64,000 nt of DNA from Amphibalanus amphitrite. Its lineage: Eukaryota > Arthropoda > Thecostraca > Balanomorpha > Balanidae. The notes beneath the pieces were generated by a model. That model did no database searches and had not been told where the DNA came from. It saw nothing but the letters and a program-made list of their open reading frames with translations. Of the stretch, positions 37,836 to 50,468 are shown in pieces (the stretch's first letter is position 1; the number at the start of each line of letters is the position of its first letter). The stretch lies in contig NW_024881600.1 of NCBI RefSeq assembly GCF_019059575.1, positions 744,001 through 808,000 on the forward strand, read 5' to 3'. The position numbers and the translations under genes were made by a program.

Positions 37836-38612
37836 GGGTTGGGGAATCGCTCCCTCCTCACTCACTATTTGACCGGCATAGTGTTTGCAATTATTGTTAA
37901 AATCTAACATTTTAAGATTTCAAATGATCCATTTTTCGTGCCCAAGTCTTTCAATTCAAGGTCATAACACCAGGTCACGTCAAGTGACCTTACCTCAAGG
38001 AAAGTTCCTGTGCTCATCATATCTAAATACATCGACTAACCGATCGCTTTAGAACCTTCAGCGATTTCAATGGGCAACAGTATATGTATTTGAAACGTTT
38101 ACTTTGCAAGTTTGGCATTGCTGACAGAAAGGTCGGGTCAATTTTGAGATCGCTAAAGTCAATGGGAGAAAGTTGAACTGCGCTTTTTTTGACGGAACGC
38201 ATAATAAACACTCTGAAAACATGTGGTGCCTGATAAGATACAATACTGAATGAGAAAATTGTTTGCTTTGTTGGGAGCCATCTTTTTCGGTCTGAGAAGG
38301 CCCTTGCAGAGCTATGACATAACTATGCTCTGGTGTAGTAATTTGGTTGTGCGAGCCAGCGACAGTGATCTGCGGACTCCGGAAGCGTGACTGTTCCCGT
38401 GGGACGATTGCCCTGTCGGGCGGTCCAGCCGTCTCCCCAACGGTCACCTGTAGAGGGTTATGTGTCTTGGAATGGAACCGACATCAACTACAGGTTGGCT
38501 GGTGGGGTGACCTCCAGTCCAGAGAGGGAAGCATGAAGACTAGGGGCGATGCGGATTGGTTTTTCCTGATGATAGCGAGGACGGAAGGAATTTGGCACCC
38601 TTGATCCTTCCT

Positions 38613-41018
38613 TATCCGAAGGTTGGGACTTTTCAATTAGACAATCACTATTCTTTAGAATTGTGATTTTCTATTGAAAATCCCAACCTGAGCTACCTCT
38701 CTAGGGGGGTGTTTAGCGTTTCTGCCGCGATTTTGGTCATTTTGATCCCCGCGAAAACGGCTCGATAGATTTTCTTGCCATTTTCAGCGTTTGGTCCCGT
38801 ATCGGGGAGCTACCAGCTGGCATCGGTCGCTTGAAATATAATTAACCCGTTTTGGGGTAATCGGCACGTGCATTTTCCCATAGGGTTAACATGGGGAAAA
38901 ATTTAAAATGCGATTTGCGCAAAAACTCCACGTTAGAAATGAATTATATTTTTAGGGTCGAATCTCGGGCCGGGACCCCACCTCATGATGGTAATTATTT
39001 AAAATATAATTAACAAAATTTTGGGTAATCGTTAAGGACAGTTACCCCATGCTGAGCCTATGGCGATTTCAAAAAATTATTTTCAAATCGATTTTGCAAA
39101 AAAATTCCACGTTAGATTTTGAAAAAGTTCCAATATGTTCTGCCCCGGGGTGTCGGCTACCACATGGTATGGGTCAGATATGGGGCGATTGAAAAGCACG
39201 TGCCACGTGCAAACGTGTTTGATGGGGTAACCTCCGGGAAAATCCGACATTGGCCAACTGGGGGTCCTATGGCTCCGAAACCACTCCACCTAGCGACACC
39301 AAATCAGTGCAGCCGGTGAGCAGATGAGTCCAGCTTGTCGCACCAGTGGTCACGTGGCGCACGTGCTATTGCACGTGCCGTGGCACGGGGTCAATTTTTG
39401 TTCTTAAATACACCAACATTGTGAAATGCAAGGAATGGGGGAAATAGCCGTCAGGCCGTCAGTTTTTATGATAGAGTCGATCTGAATACGGGTATAGACA
39501 CAGAATGAACGGTGCTAGAAAACTGCTATCTCGGATTTTTTGTAAAATGAGAAATTAAAAATTCTAGGGAAATTATATATTAGAAAGGTGAAATTTCCCT
39601 AAATTTTCTCGTTTTTCGAGTTTAGCCGTCCACTGTTCATCAACGGTGACACCGGCCGGGATAATCTTTTACATGCTGATGGCTACGTCGATGGGTCATT
39701 ACGTGGCGTGAACGGTGAAGCTGTCACAGGTCCGGCACGTGCCACGTGGCCACGTGTTTGAGTCGAGTACCTCCCAGATTATCGTGTATAAGCCAACTTG
39801 TGGCCTTATAGCACGAAAACAGCAGCAGTCAGGAAGCCTGAAATGGAACAATCGGTGAGGGGACAAGCCCTGCTTGCACGACCGGTGGTCACGTGGCACA
39901 CGTGCAAATCTGGGCACCTCCGCTGCGGAGATATTTTATAGTGAAATATTCAAATGTACATAACTTTGTAAGTTTAAGTCCGATTGGGCTAAAATTTGGT
40001 GGGTGGATGAATTGTTAACCGACATGAACGAATGCGCCATGTTTGTTGCAGTGCGCCACGTTTGTCTCAAAGCGCCATTTTTGCCGCAAATCGCAGAATG
40101 TGCGTAACTTTGTCGAACATGGGACGATTAGGGTGCGCTTTGATTGAGGGATTGCTGCTTAAACGGCAGATATGAATGCACCACACTTGCCGCAAGGCGC
40201 CATATTTGTCTTAATGCGTCAGTGTTTGCGTTTTGCCTACGGCGGGCGTTTTTTTTTTGCGGCGGTGTTTGCGTTTTTTCGGTGTTTGCATTTGACGGCG
40301 GGCGGCCGTTTTTGCGTTTTTGGCGGTGTTTGCGTTTGGCGGCGGGCGGCCGTTTTTTGCGGCGTTTTGCGGTTGGCGGCGGGCGTGCGTGCGTTGCGGG
40401 CGTTTTTTGCGGCGGTGTTTGCGTTTTTTGCGGTTTTTGTGTTTGACGGCGGGCGGGCGGGCGATGCGGGTATTTTTGCTGTTTGCGTTTGGCGGCGGGC
40501 GGCCGTTTTAGCGGCGGTTTGAGGCGGGCGGCCGTTTTTTTGCGGCATTTTGCGGTTTGCGGCGGGCGGCCGTTTTGTGGTTTGCGGCGGGCGGCCGTTT
40601 TTTTACGGCGTTCGTTATTTGCGGTTAGCGGCGGGCGGCGGGCGGTCGTTTTTTTTTGTGGCGTTTGGCGGTTTGCGGCGGGCGGCCGTTTTTTGCGGCG
40701 TTTTGCGGTTCGCGGCGTGCGGCCGTTTTTTGCGGCGTTTCGCGGTTGGCGGCAGGCGATGCGGGCGTTTTTTTGCGGCGGCGGTGTTTGCGTTCTGCGG
40801 CGGACGCGCGTTTTTTGCGGCATTTTGTGCGTTTTTTTCTGCGGTTTTCGGCGGGCGGGCGATTTTTTTGGTTTTTTTTGCGACATTTGCGTTGGCGTTT
40901 TGGGCGTGCGTTTTGCGCGTTTTGCGGTGTTTGCGTTTTGCGGCGGGCGGGCGGTTTTTCACAATTAAAGTCCCAACCTTCGGATCCGCAGTGCTGTTCG
41001 ATAAGCGCTGCCCGGGCC
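38613..41018. repeat. Macrosatellite unit 1 (2.4 kb)
   Basis: Begins with tatccgaaggttgggactt. It contains a hairpin-forming start (aggttgggacttttcaat against attgaaaatcccaacct), a long segment rich in CACGTG, and the GC-rich 37-bp array (40222-40957). It ends in agtcccaaccttcggat and cgctgcccgggcc. It has the empty form of the TTAA site (40159-40162) that is filled in unit 2. Confidence 0.88.
40222..40957. repeat. GC-rich 37-bp tandem array, copy 1
   Basis: Units like ggcggccgttttttgcggcg recur about every 37 bases (for example ggccg at 40684 and 40721). The array keeps both strands open in several frames, giving false Phe/Gly/Arg-rich or Lys/Arg/Pro-rich ORFs. A run of four GGG tracts (40450-40470) could form a G-quadruplex. 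Confidence 0.9.
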
Positions 41019-42904
41019 TATCCGAAGGTTGGGACTTTTCAATTAGACAATCACTATTCTTTAGAATTGTGATTTTCTATTGAAAATCCCAACCTGAGCT
41101 ACCTCTCTAGGGGGGTGTTTAGCGTTTCGGCCGCGATTTTGGACATTTTGATTGGGGCAAAAACGGCTAGTTAGATTTTCTTGCCATTTTCAGCGTTTGG
41201 TCCCGTGTGGGGGAGCTACCTTGTGGCAAAGTTACAAAAAATATAATTGACACGTTTTGGGGTAATCGGCACGTGCATTTTCCCATAGGGTTAACATGGG
41301 GGAAAATTGGAAATTTGATTTGCGAAAAATTTCGTCAATTATATTTGCTAATATTTTTATCCGAAGGTTGGGACTTTTCAATTAAGAACAATCACTATTC
41401 TTTAGAATTGTGATTTTCTATTGAAAATCCCAACCTGAGCTACCTCTCTAGGGGGACATTTGCGTTTCTGCCGGAAATTGGGACATTTTGATCCCCGCGA
41501 AAACGGCACGGTAGAATTTCTTGCCATTTTCAGCGTTTGGTCCCGTATCGGGGAGCTACCGGCTGGCATCGGTCGCTTGAAATATAATTAACCCGTTTTG
41601 GGGTAATCGGCACGTGCATTTTCCCATAGGGTTAACATGGGGGAAAATTGGAAATTTGATTTGCGAAAAATTTCGTCAATTATATTTGCTGATATTTTTA
41701 GGGTCGGATCTCGGGCTGGCACCCCAACTGACGGTGGTAATTATTTAAAATATAATTGACAAAATTTCGGGTAATCGTCACAAACAATTACCCCATGTTG
41801 AGCCTATGGCAAATTCGAAAAATTATTTTCAAATCGATTTTGCCAAAAATTTCCACGTTAGATTTTGAAAATATTCAAATATGTTGTGCCCCGGGGTGTC
41901 GGCTATCACGTGGTATGGGTCAGATATGGGGCGATTGAAAAGCACGTGCCACGTGCAAACGTGTTTGATGGGGTAACCTCCGGGAAAATCCGACATTGGC
42001 CAACTGGGGGTCCTATGGCGCGGAAACGACTTCACCTAGCGACACCAAATCAGTGCAGCCGGTGAGCAGATGAGTCCAGCTTGTAGCACTGGTGGTCACG
42101 TGGCGCACGTGCTATTGCACGTGCCGTGGCACGAGGTCAATTTTTGTGCTTAAATATACTAGCATTGTGAAATGCAAGGAATGGGGGAAATGGCCGTCAG
42201 GCCGTCAGTTTTTATGATAGGGTCGATCTGAAAACGGGTATAGGCACAGAATGAAGGGGGTTAAAAAACTGCTATCTCGGATTTTTTGTAAAATGAAAAA
42301 TTAAAAATTCTGGGGAAATTATATATTCGAAAGGTGAAATTTCCCTAAATTTTCCCGTTTTTCGAGTTTAGACGTCCACTGTTCAGAGACGGTGACACCG
42401 GCCGGGGTCATCTTTTACATGCTGACGGGTACGTCGATGGGTCATCACGTGGCGTGAGCGGTGAAGCTATCAGAGGTCCGGCACGTGCCACGTGGCCACG
42501 TGTTTGAGTCGCGTACCTCCCAGATTATCGTGTGTTTGCCGATTTGTGGCCTTATAGCACGTAAACTGCACCAGTCAAGAAGCCTGAAATGGTGCAATCG
42601 GTGGGGGGACAAGTCCTGCTTTCACCACTGGTGCTCACGTGGCACACGTGCAAAATTGGGCACCTCCGTTGCGGAGATATTTTATAGTGAAATATTCAAA
42701 TGTACAAAACTTTGTCAGTTTAAGTCCGATTGGGCTAGAATTTGGTGGGTGGACGAATTTTTAAGCGACATGAACGAATGCGCCATGTTTGTTGCAGTGC
42801 GCCACGTTTGTCTCAAAGCGCCATTTTTGCCGCAAATCGCAGAATGTGCCTAACTTTGTCGAACATGGGACGATTAGGATGCGCTTTGATTGAGGGATGG
42901 CTGC

Positions 42905-44098
42905 TTAACCCGCGCCCCACTGGGGTCTGTGTATAACACGCCCTACTGGGGGGGGGGGGGGGGGGCTATTCATAGCCCCCCCCTCCTAACTCCGAAACTA
43001 CTGGGCCGATCGTCAAAATTCAAACGGCGTCTGATAGCCCCGGAAAAACTGTCGAGCGAAACCTAATTTCATTGACCTCGAGGTCACCGATGACGTCACA
43101 GGTCAGGTCAAAGTAAAAATTATTAGCACTTTGGCTTGTTCACATTTTGGGCGCTGGCCGCCGTCTTACAAGTCAGATCAGGCTCATTTTTGGTTTCCAC
43201 ACTGGTGAACAGATGCTCTAGATACCTTGAGGGTATCAAACTTGTACTTTGATTTTCAGGTCAGGGTCAGGTCATCACAGGTCACGAAAATATTATATCA
43301 TGCGTCGGTCACGTGACACATGTTTTATGGTCCATTTAGGCCATAGATTTCGAATTTGATGTCGTCTGTGTCATTCAAGGTCATTTTGAGTCGAAATTAG
43401 CTTAGGTCAGGTCACTTTCAGGTCAAAAAAGGTCAAATTTTGAAGTTGAAATTTTTCAACAAAAAAGGTGTCTATTGGATGCAGTTTGAGCTCAGGAACA
43501 CGATGGTGCCATTTATATTGGTGTACGATGCCAAATACGTACTGAAAAATTGATTTGAAAAATTAATAATTGTGAATTTTTTGCAATAATGCGTATAACT
43601 TGGCCATTTTTGAAGATATTTAGCTAAAACTTGCTACAGTTAGTCATAACCATGCGTTCTGTCACATATATTCCGGTTTTTTCGAAAAGTCAAAAACTTT
43701 TTGAAAAAAAATATAAAAATATAAATTTTGAATATCATTTTATAAAATTTTCGAAATTTTCAAAATTTTGAAAATCCGAGATAGCAGTTTGATAGCGCGG
43801 TCAATTCTGAGTTCTTTCATGCAAAGAAATTGGATCTAGCTTAAAAACTGAGCTCTTGGGAGCGATTGCCGTGGTTCAATGTTTTGCGTCGAAATCGGAC
43901 GAACATGACGTCACTCTGACGTCATTTCCGGCCGACCTATAGTAGCTACGAAGTTCAAATTTTGACACAAGGTGTCAAATTGATGCAGCCGAAGGTACTG
44001 AAAGTCTGGCGTCGATTCGTAAAGCGGTTTGGAAGTTATTGCAGAAAAACGGGAGGGGGGGCTATAAATAGCCCCCCCCCCAGTGGGGCGCGGGTTAA
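42905..44098. mobile_element. piggyBac-like element inserted in macrosatellite unit 2
   Basis: Termini CCCGCGCCCCACTGGGG (42909) and CCCCAGTGGGGCGCGGG (ending 44094) are perfect inverted repeats between TTAA copies (42905-42908, 44095-44098). Units 1 and 3 carry the uninterrupted site gctgcttaaacggc (TTAA at 40159 and 46530). At 1186 bp with no transposase, it is non-autonomous. Confidence 0.93.
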
Positions 44099-44164
44099 AC
44101 GGCAGATATGAATGCGCCCCATTTGCCGCAGGGCGCCATAGTTGTCTTAATGCGTCAGTGTTAG

Positions 44165-44930
44165 CGTTTTCCCTATGGCGGGCGTTTTTTTGCGGCGGTT
44201 TTTGCGTTTTTTTTCGGTGTTTGCGTTTGACGGCGAGCGGCCGTTTTTTTGCGTTTTTTGCGGTGTTTGCGTTTGGCGGCGGGCGGCCGTTTTTTTGCAG
44301 CGGTTGGTGGCGGGCGGGCGTGCGTTGCGGGCGTTTTTTGCGGCGTTGTTTGCGTTTTTGCGGTTTTTGTGTTTGGCGGCGGGCGGGCGGGCGATGCGGG
44401 TGTTTTTGCCGTTTGCGTTTGGCGGCGGGCGGCCGTTTTAGCGGCGGTTTGTGGCGGGCGGCCGTTTTTTTTGCGGCGTTTTGCGGTTTGCGGCGGGCGG
44501 CCGTTTTTTGCGGTGTTTTGTAGTTTGCGGCGGGCGGCCGTTTTTAACGGCGTTTTGCGGTTGCCGTTGGCCGGCCGTTATTTGCGGTTAGCGGCGGGCG
44601 GCGGGCGGTCGTTTTTTTTTGCGGCGTTTAGCGGTTTGCGGCGGGCGGCCGTTTTTGCGGCGTTTTGCGATTCGCGGCGTGCGGCCGTTTTTTGCGGCGT
44701 TTCGCGGTTGGCAGCGGGCGATGCGGGCGTTTTTTTGCGGCGGTGGTTTTTGCGGTGTTTGCGTTTTGCGGGGTACGCGCGTTTTTTTTGCGGCATTTTG
44801 TGCGTTTTTTCTGCGGTTTTTGGCGGGCGGGCGATTGTTTTTTTGCGAAGTTTGCGTTTGCGTTTTAGGCGTGCGTTTTGCGCGTTTTGCGGTGTTTGCG
44901 TTTGGCGGCGGGCGGGCGGTTTTTCACAAT
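44165..44930. repeat. GC-rich 37-bp tandem array, copy 2
   Basis: Same unit family as the array at 40222, with somewhat different T-run lengths and unit changes. It occupies the same position at the end of the macrosatellite unit. Confidence 0.9.
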
Positions 44931-44983
44931 TAAAGTCCCAACCTTCGGATCCGCAGTGCTGTTCGACAAGCGCTGCCCGGGCC

Positions 44984-47360
44984 TATCCGAAGGTTGGGAC
45001 TTTTCAATTAGAAACAATCACTATTCTTTAGAATTGTGATTTTCTATTGAAAATCCCAACCTGAGCTACCTCTCTAGGGGGACATTTGCGTTTCTGTCGG
45101 AAATTGGGTCATTTTGATCGCCGCCGAAACGGCACGGTAGAATTTGTTGCCATTTTCAGCGTTTGGTCCCGTATCGGGGAGCTACCTTCTGGCAAAGTTG
45201 CAAAAAATATAATTGACACGTTTTGGGGTAATCGGCACGTGCATTTTCCCATAGGGTTAACATGGGGGAAAATTTAAAATTCGATTTGCGCAAAAACTCC
45301 ACGTTAGAAATGAATTATATTTTTAGGGTCGAATCTCGGGCCGGGACCCCACCTCATGGTGGTAATTATTTAAAATATAAATGACAAAATTTCGGGTAAT
45401 CGTTAAGGACATTTACCCCATGCTGAGCCTATGGCGATTTCGAAAAATTATTTTCAAATCGATTTTGCCAAAAATTTCCACGTTAGATTTTGAAAAAGTT
45501 TCAATATGTTGTGCAGCGGGGTGTCGGCTACCACATGGTATGGGTCAGATATGGGGCAATTGAAAAGCACGTGCCACGTGCAAACGTGTTTGATGGGGTA
45601 ACCTCCGGGAAAATCCGACATTGGCCAACTGGGGGTCCTATGGCGTGGAAACCACTCCACCTAGCGACACCAAATCAACGCAGCCGGTGAGCAGATGAGT
45701 CCAGCTTGTCGCACTAGTGGTCACGTGGCGCACGTGCTATTGCATGTGCCGTGGCACGGGGTCAATTTTTGTGCTTAAATACACCAACAATGTGAAATGC
45801 AAGGAATGGGGGAAATCGCCGTTAGGCCGTCAGGTTTTATGATAGGGTCGATCTGAAAACGGGTGTAGGCACAGAATGAAGGGGGCTAAAAAACTGCTAT
45901 CTCGGATTTTTTGTAAAATGAAAAATTCAAAATTCTGGGGAAATTATATATTCGAAAGGTGAAATTTACCTAAATTTTCCCCTTTTTCGAGTTTAGCCGT
46001 CCACTGTTCAGTGACGGTGACACCGGCCGGGGTCATCTTTTACATGCTGACGGCTACGTCGATGGGTCATTACGTGGCGTAAACGGTGAAGCTGTCACAG
46101 GTCCAGCACGTGCCACGTGGCCACGTGTTTGAGTCAAAAACCTCCCAGATTATCGTGTGTTTGCCGACTTGTGGCCTTATAGCACAAAAACAGCACCAGT
46201 CAGGAAGCCTGAAATGAAACAATCGGTAAGGGGACAAGCCCTGCTTGCACCACCGGTGGTCACGTGGCACACGTGCAATTCTGGGCACCTCCGTTGCGGA
46301 GATATTTTATAGTGAAATATTGAAATGTACATAACTTTGTAAGTTTAAGTCCGATTGGGCTAGAATTTGGTGGGTGGATGAATTGTTAAGGGACATGAAC
46401 GAATGCGTCATGTTTGTTGCAGTGCGCCACGTTTGTCTCAAAGCGCCATTTTTGCCGCAAAGCGCAAAATGTGCGTAACTTTGTCGAACATTGGACGATT
46501 AGGATGCGCTGTAATTAAGGGATGGCTGCTTAAACGGCAGATATGAATGCACCACATTTGCCGCAGGGCGCCATATTTGTCTTAATGCGTCAGTGTTTGC
46601 GTTTTGCCTAGGCGGGCGTTTTTTGCGGCGGTGTTTGCGTTTTTTCGGTGTTTGCGTTTGACGGCGGGCAGCCGTTTTTGCGTTTTTGGCGGTGTTTGCG
46701 TTTGGCGGCGGGCGGCCGTTTTTTGCGGCGTTTTGCGGTTGGCGGCGTGCGTGCGTGCGTTGCGGGCGTTTTTTGCGGCGGTGTTTGCGTTTTTTGCGGT
46801 TTTTGTGTTTGGCGGCCGGCGGGCGGGCGATGCCGGTGTTTTTGCTGTTTGCGTTTGGCGGCGGGCGGCCGTTTTAGTGGTGGTGTGCGGCGGGCGGCCG
46901 TTTTTTGCGGCGTTTTGCGGTTTGCGGCGGGCGGCCGTCTTTTGCGGCGTTTTGCGGTTTGCGGCGGGCGACCGTTTTTTGCGGCGTTTTTTTGTGGTTT
47001 GCGGCGGGCGGGCGTTTTTTGTGGCGTTTTGCGGTTGCCGGCGGCCGGGCGTTATTTGCGTTGTTGCAGTTTGCGGCGGGCGGTCGTTTTTTTGCGGCGT
47101 TTCGCCGTTGGCGGCGGGCGATGCGGGCGTTTTTTTGTGGCGGCGGTGTTTGCGTTTTTTGCGGTGTTTGCGTTTTGCGGCGTTTTTTGCGTTTTTTCTG
47201 CGGTTTTCGGCGGGCGGGCGATGTTTTTTTGCGAAGTTTGCGTTTGCGTTTTGGGCGTGCGTTTTGCGGTGTTTGCGTTTGGCAGCGGGCGGGCGGTTTT
47301 TCACAATTAAAGTCCCAACCTTCGGATCCGCAGAGCTGTTCGACAAGCGCTGCCCGGGCC
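44984..47360. repeat. Macrosatellite unit 3 (2.4 kb)
   Basis: Begins tatccgaaggttgggac and ends cgctgcccgggcc, closely following unit 1 throughout, with its GC-rich array at about 46607-47300. It has an empty TTAA site at 46530-46533. Confidence 0.88.
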
Positions 47361-47562
47361 TATACTGAATGTATCTCAGGCTGTTAAATCTCCTAAGCGT
47401 TTTTTTTTTCTCGACATCGTCAAGGTGTCATTAATAAAAATATGAAATCCGGGATGATAAATTAAATATAGAAATTGTGGCCAACAGATCATTATCAGTT
47501 GCGTTCAACATACTCGTAAGCATGATCACACACCCAGCTTACACATGAGCCATGTAATAAGG

Positions 47563-49565
47563 CCGGGGGGATCCAGGGCGTCGCAAGTCCATCTACGACA
47601 CGTCGCAAGTTACGACACATATGCCGTCGCAAGTTGTGTCGTAGCGGAAAAGGAGGGATGTTGAGGAAAGAGGGGTTTGTCGGAGGATACGACAGAACGT
47701 AGCTGCGACGAGGTTTAAATACCCGCTTTACTCGAGAATTTAAAAGGCTACACGATCAGCTGATCCCGTAGTAAACGTCAGTAAGGTCGAAAACTCTATC
47801 ACGCATAAAGGAACATTCGCCTCTCTGGTTTGCGAGCTTATGAGACAGCAAGGTCAAGCATGTTCTCTGATTCTGAAGCTTTGTATTAACTGGGTGACTT
47901 GTGGTTGCTAACGCTCACGTGATTTGCCATAAAATTTGGGATCGATCACAGGAGATTCGTGGCTATAGGGCATCTAGAATCGATGCTTTAGAAGAAATGA
48001 GTTCCGAGAGTTTGAGGTCACAGAGAGGTAAGAAATTTGTAGATGGAGGTCACAATTGGAGGTTACAGAGGTCATCTGGGACACGTCAGGTCACAGATGT
48101 CAACTTGGGGTCATCACAGAGCTCAATTGGAGACCACGGAGGTAATCTGAGAAGTGAGACACGTCAGGTCACAGAGGGCAACTTGGGGGCACGTCAGGTC
48201 ACAGAGGTCAACCTAGGGTCATCACAGAGCTCAATTGGAGGTCACGGAGGTCATCTGGGACACATCAAGTCACAGAGGTCAACTTGGGGTCATCACAGAG
48301 CTCAATTGAAGGTCATTGGGGCCATCTGGGACACGTCAGGTCACAGAGGTCAGCTGGGTGCCATCAGAGAGGTCACTTAGAGGTCACAGAGGTCATATGG
48401 GACACGTCAGGTCACAGAGGTCAACTAAAGGTCATCAGAGAGCTCAATTGGAGGTCATCTGGGACACGTCAGGTCACAGAGGTCAGCTTAGAGTCATTAG
48501 AGAGCTCAATTGGAGGTCACGGAGGTCATCTGGGACACGTCAGGTAACAGAGGTCAACTTGGGGTCATCACAGAGCTCTATTGGAGGTCATGAGGGTCAT
48601 CTGGGACACGTCAGGTCACAGAGGTTAGCTTGGGGTCATCATAGAGGTCACTTTGAGGTTACAGAGGTCATATGGGACACGCCAGGTCACAGAGGTCAAG
48701 TTGGGGTCATCACATGAGCTCAAATGGAGGTCATCTGGGACACGTCAGGTCACAGAGGTCAGCTTAGAGTCATCAGAGAGCTCAATTGGAGGTCACGGAG
48801 GTCATCTGGGACACGTCAGGTCACAAAGGTCATGTTGGGGTCATCACATAGCTCTATTGGAGGTCATGGGGTCATCTGGGACACGTCAGGTCACAGAGGT
48901 CAGCTTGGAGTCATCAGAGAGCTCAAAAGGATGTCACGGAGGTCATCTGGGACAGGTCAGGTCAAAAAAGGTCAACTTGGGGTCATCACAGAGCTCATAG
49001 GAGGTCATCGAGGTCAGCTGGGACACGTCGTTTTTGGAATTGGGAAAATATTTTGGGGGATGCCCCTTGCAACGTCCAAGACCGCCTTTCTGGATTCGCC
49101 AGTAGTTGCTGGGATGGTGTTAGGCTACTTCATATCCCTGAATACCCAATAAATGTGAATATAACATATTATGCACCATTTTCAACACTCCCGCTGGCAC
49201 GGATTGAGGCCTCATAGACGACCCGTCAGTTCAAGCTCTATAACTCGCGTTAGCGTCGACGGATTGCAACCAAATTTTCAGGATCTAAAGTTTAAACAAT
49301 TTTACACCTACCATGTAAATTTCGTGACCATGACCCGAATGACCTGTGACCTGTGACCTCTTCCTCAAGGCAAGGTCAACTTGCGACACAACTTACGACT
49401 GCTATTTCAAATTCGTAAGTTGTGTCGCAAATCAGGCTATTTGCGATAGACTTTACTACTTAAGTAACGCTACTCATCGATTGATCCCTTCAAAAACGAC
49501 TTACTACACAACTTGCGACACGTCGCAGCTACGACGAGGCTTACGACGCTCTGGATCCCCCCAGC
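47563..49565. mobile_element. 2.0-kb inverted-repeat element carrying an AGGTCA minisatellite
   Basis: Left end ggggggatccagggcgtcgc and right end gcttacgacgctctggatcc plus cccc are imperfect inverted repeats of about 50 bp, with TCGCAAGTT/AACTTGCGA motifs inside both ends. No transposase frame is seen. The target duplication is unclear. The core is the minisatellite at 48060-49030. Confidence 0.75.
48060..49030. repeat. About 14-unit, roughly 70-bp minisatellite with AGGTCAnnnAGGTCA
   Basis: Each unit has cacgtcaggtcacagaggtca, then a variable arm with tcaattggaggtcacggaggtc. Unit starts lie near 48081, 48163, 48191, 48262, 48332, 48403, 48465, 48537, 48607, 48678, 48742, 48811, 48881 and 48952. 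The two AGGTCA hexamers are spaced by three bases. The open frames through it are by-products. Confidence 0.9.
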
Positions 49566-49723
49566 CTAAATATTTTTGATAGACATGCTTAAGTTATGAA
49601 TTTATGAAATCATCTAAAGTGTTTGTAAAGTTTCACGATACGCATCTAATATCCTGCTATCCATCATGACCATTTCTGGTCAGGTCATGTCTTTGAACAT
49701 AGGCCAAATGCTTCAAATGACCT

Positions 49724-50468
49724 CCCTCGCCGGCAAAGGGAGGGAGGGTTGATGCAAACCCCCCTCCCTAAGGGTTTTCGCGAATAACTCGCGTAAAAAG
49801 CGGCCGATCGCGACGAAACTTTCAGTACCCTCGCATTGATAAATTTTACACCTACCCTGAAAATTTCATGACCCTAACCCAAATGACCTTTGACCATCTG
49901 AATCACCTGAAGGTCAGGTCAGGTCATTGACATTTGGTGACCTCGGTTCACTTTTTCGAGTTTTACATGTTTCCACGCTAGTTTTTGGAGCTGAATTCGA
50001 ATTTAGCAACCATTTGAACATTTACGAAGTAGTTTTGGTACCTTCGTAACATGTTACGAAGCTGTCAGAGGCGGATGACAGGTATTACGAATGCCCGTCG
50101 TGACCCCTACCGGTTGACCTGACCTGACCTGACCCGACCTGGTCTAAATGCTTTAAGACATCATCTCTGATCAAAACTACACGCTATTCGTGATCAGCAC
50201 CCCGGAAACCCCATAGCAGCCACACTTTACGACTTCTAACAGGTCCCCATTTTCCCGATTTTCGGGTCATTGACCTGACCTGGAAGGTCACCCGATGACC
50301 TAGGACCTTAAAATTGGGCATCATCGGCTTCCTCTCGTGACGGGAAACACGCTCATTTTTCCGCGAAGCTCTAGCTCAATCAGGGGCCAAGCGCGAGGGG
50401 GGTCGTGCCACCCCCCCCCCCCCTGTGCCGTCGAAGGATGCAAAATAGCCTGTGCCGGCGAGGGTTAA
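49724..50468. mobile_element. Member of the TTAA-flanked family
   Basis: Left terminus CCCTCGCCGGCA (49724) and right terminus TGCCGGCGAGGG (ending 50464) are inverted repeats. TTAA follows on the right (50465-50468), but the left flank reads gacct, so that target copy is mutated or lost. TGACCT-rich interior and a C-run near the right end. Confidence 0.7.

Larger units (their letters stand above)
32879..38612. other. Upstream flank of STK11IP without a recognised gene
   Basis: Mostly AT-rich. It contains GC/CpG-rich patches (33480-33720, 34740-35000, 35680-35960, 36165-36530), a run of CCTAC-type repeats (about 34500-34600), a GTAC-flanked transposon end (35735-35765) and a degenerate element start at 37003. 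Leading exons of STK11IP could lie here; a possible acceptor (ctctgtttcag) lies near 32985. Confidence 0.4.
41019..44983. repeat. Macrosatellite unit 2 (3.97 kb, with partial duplication and insertion)
   Basis: A 340-bp truncated unit start (41019-41358) is followed by a full unit from 41359. After removing the 1.19-kb insertion at 42909-44098, the full unit is about 2.4 kb, like its neighbours. It ends with the second GC-rich array (about 44165-44930). Confidence 0.86.

Noticed and set aside
40128..47387. Long open frames on both strands in the three GC-rich arrays (Phe/Gly/Arg-rich or Lys/Arg/Pro-rich)
   Set aside because: They arise from a 37-bp tandem repeat that lacks stops in several frames at once. 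The translations are pure repeat, and no start context or domain is present.
48060..49030. CRISPR-like array (regular repeats with variable arms)
   Set aside because: The host is a eukaryote, the repeats are not palindromic direct repeats of CRISPR type, the arms are themselves related, and no cas gene is present.
47901..49152. Plus-strand frames of 87-159 residues through the AGGTCA minisatellite
   Set aside because: Overlapping frames with repeat translations; explained by the tandem DNA repeat.
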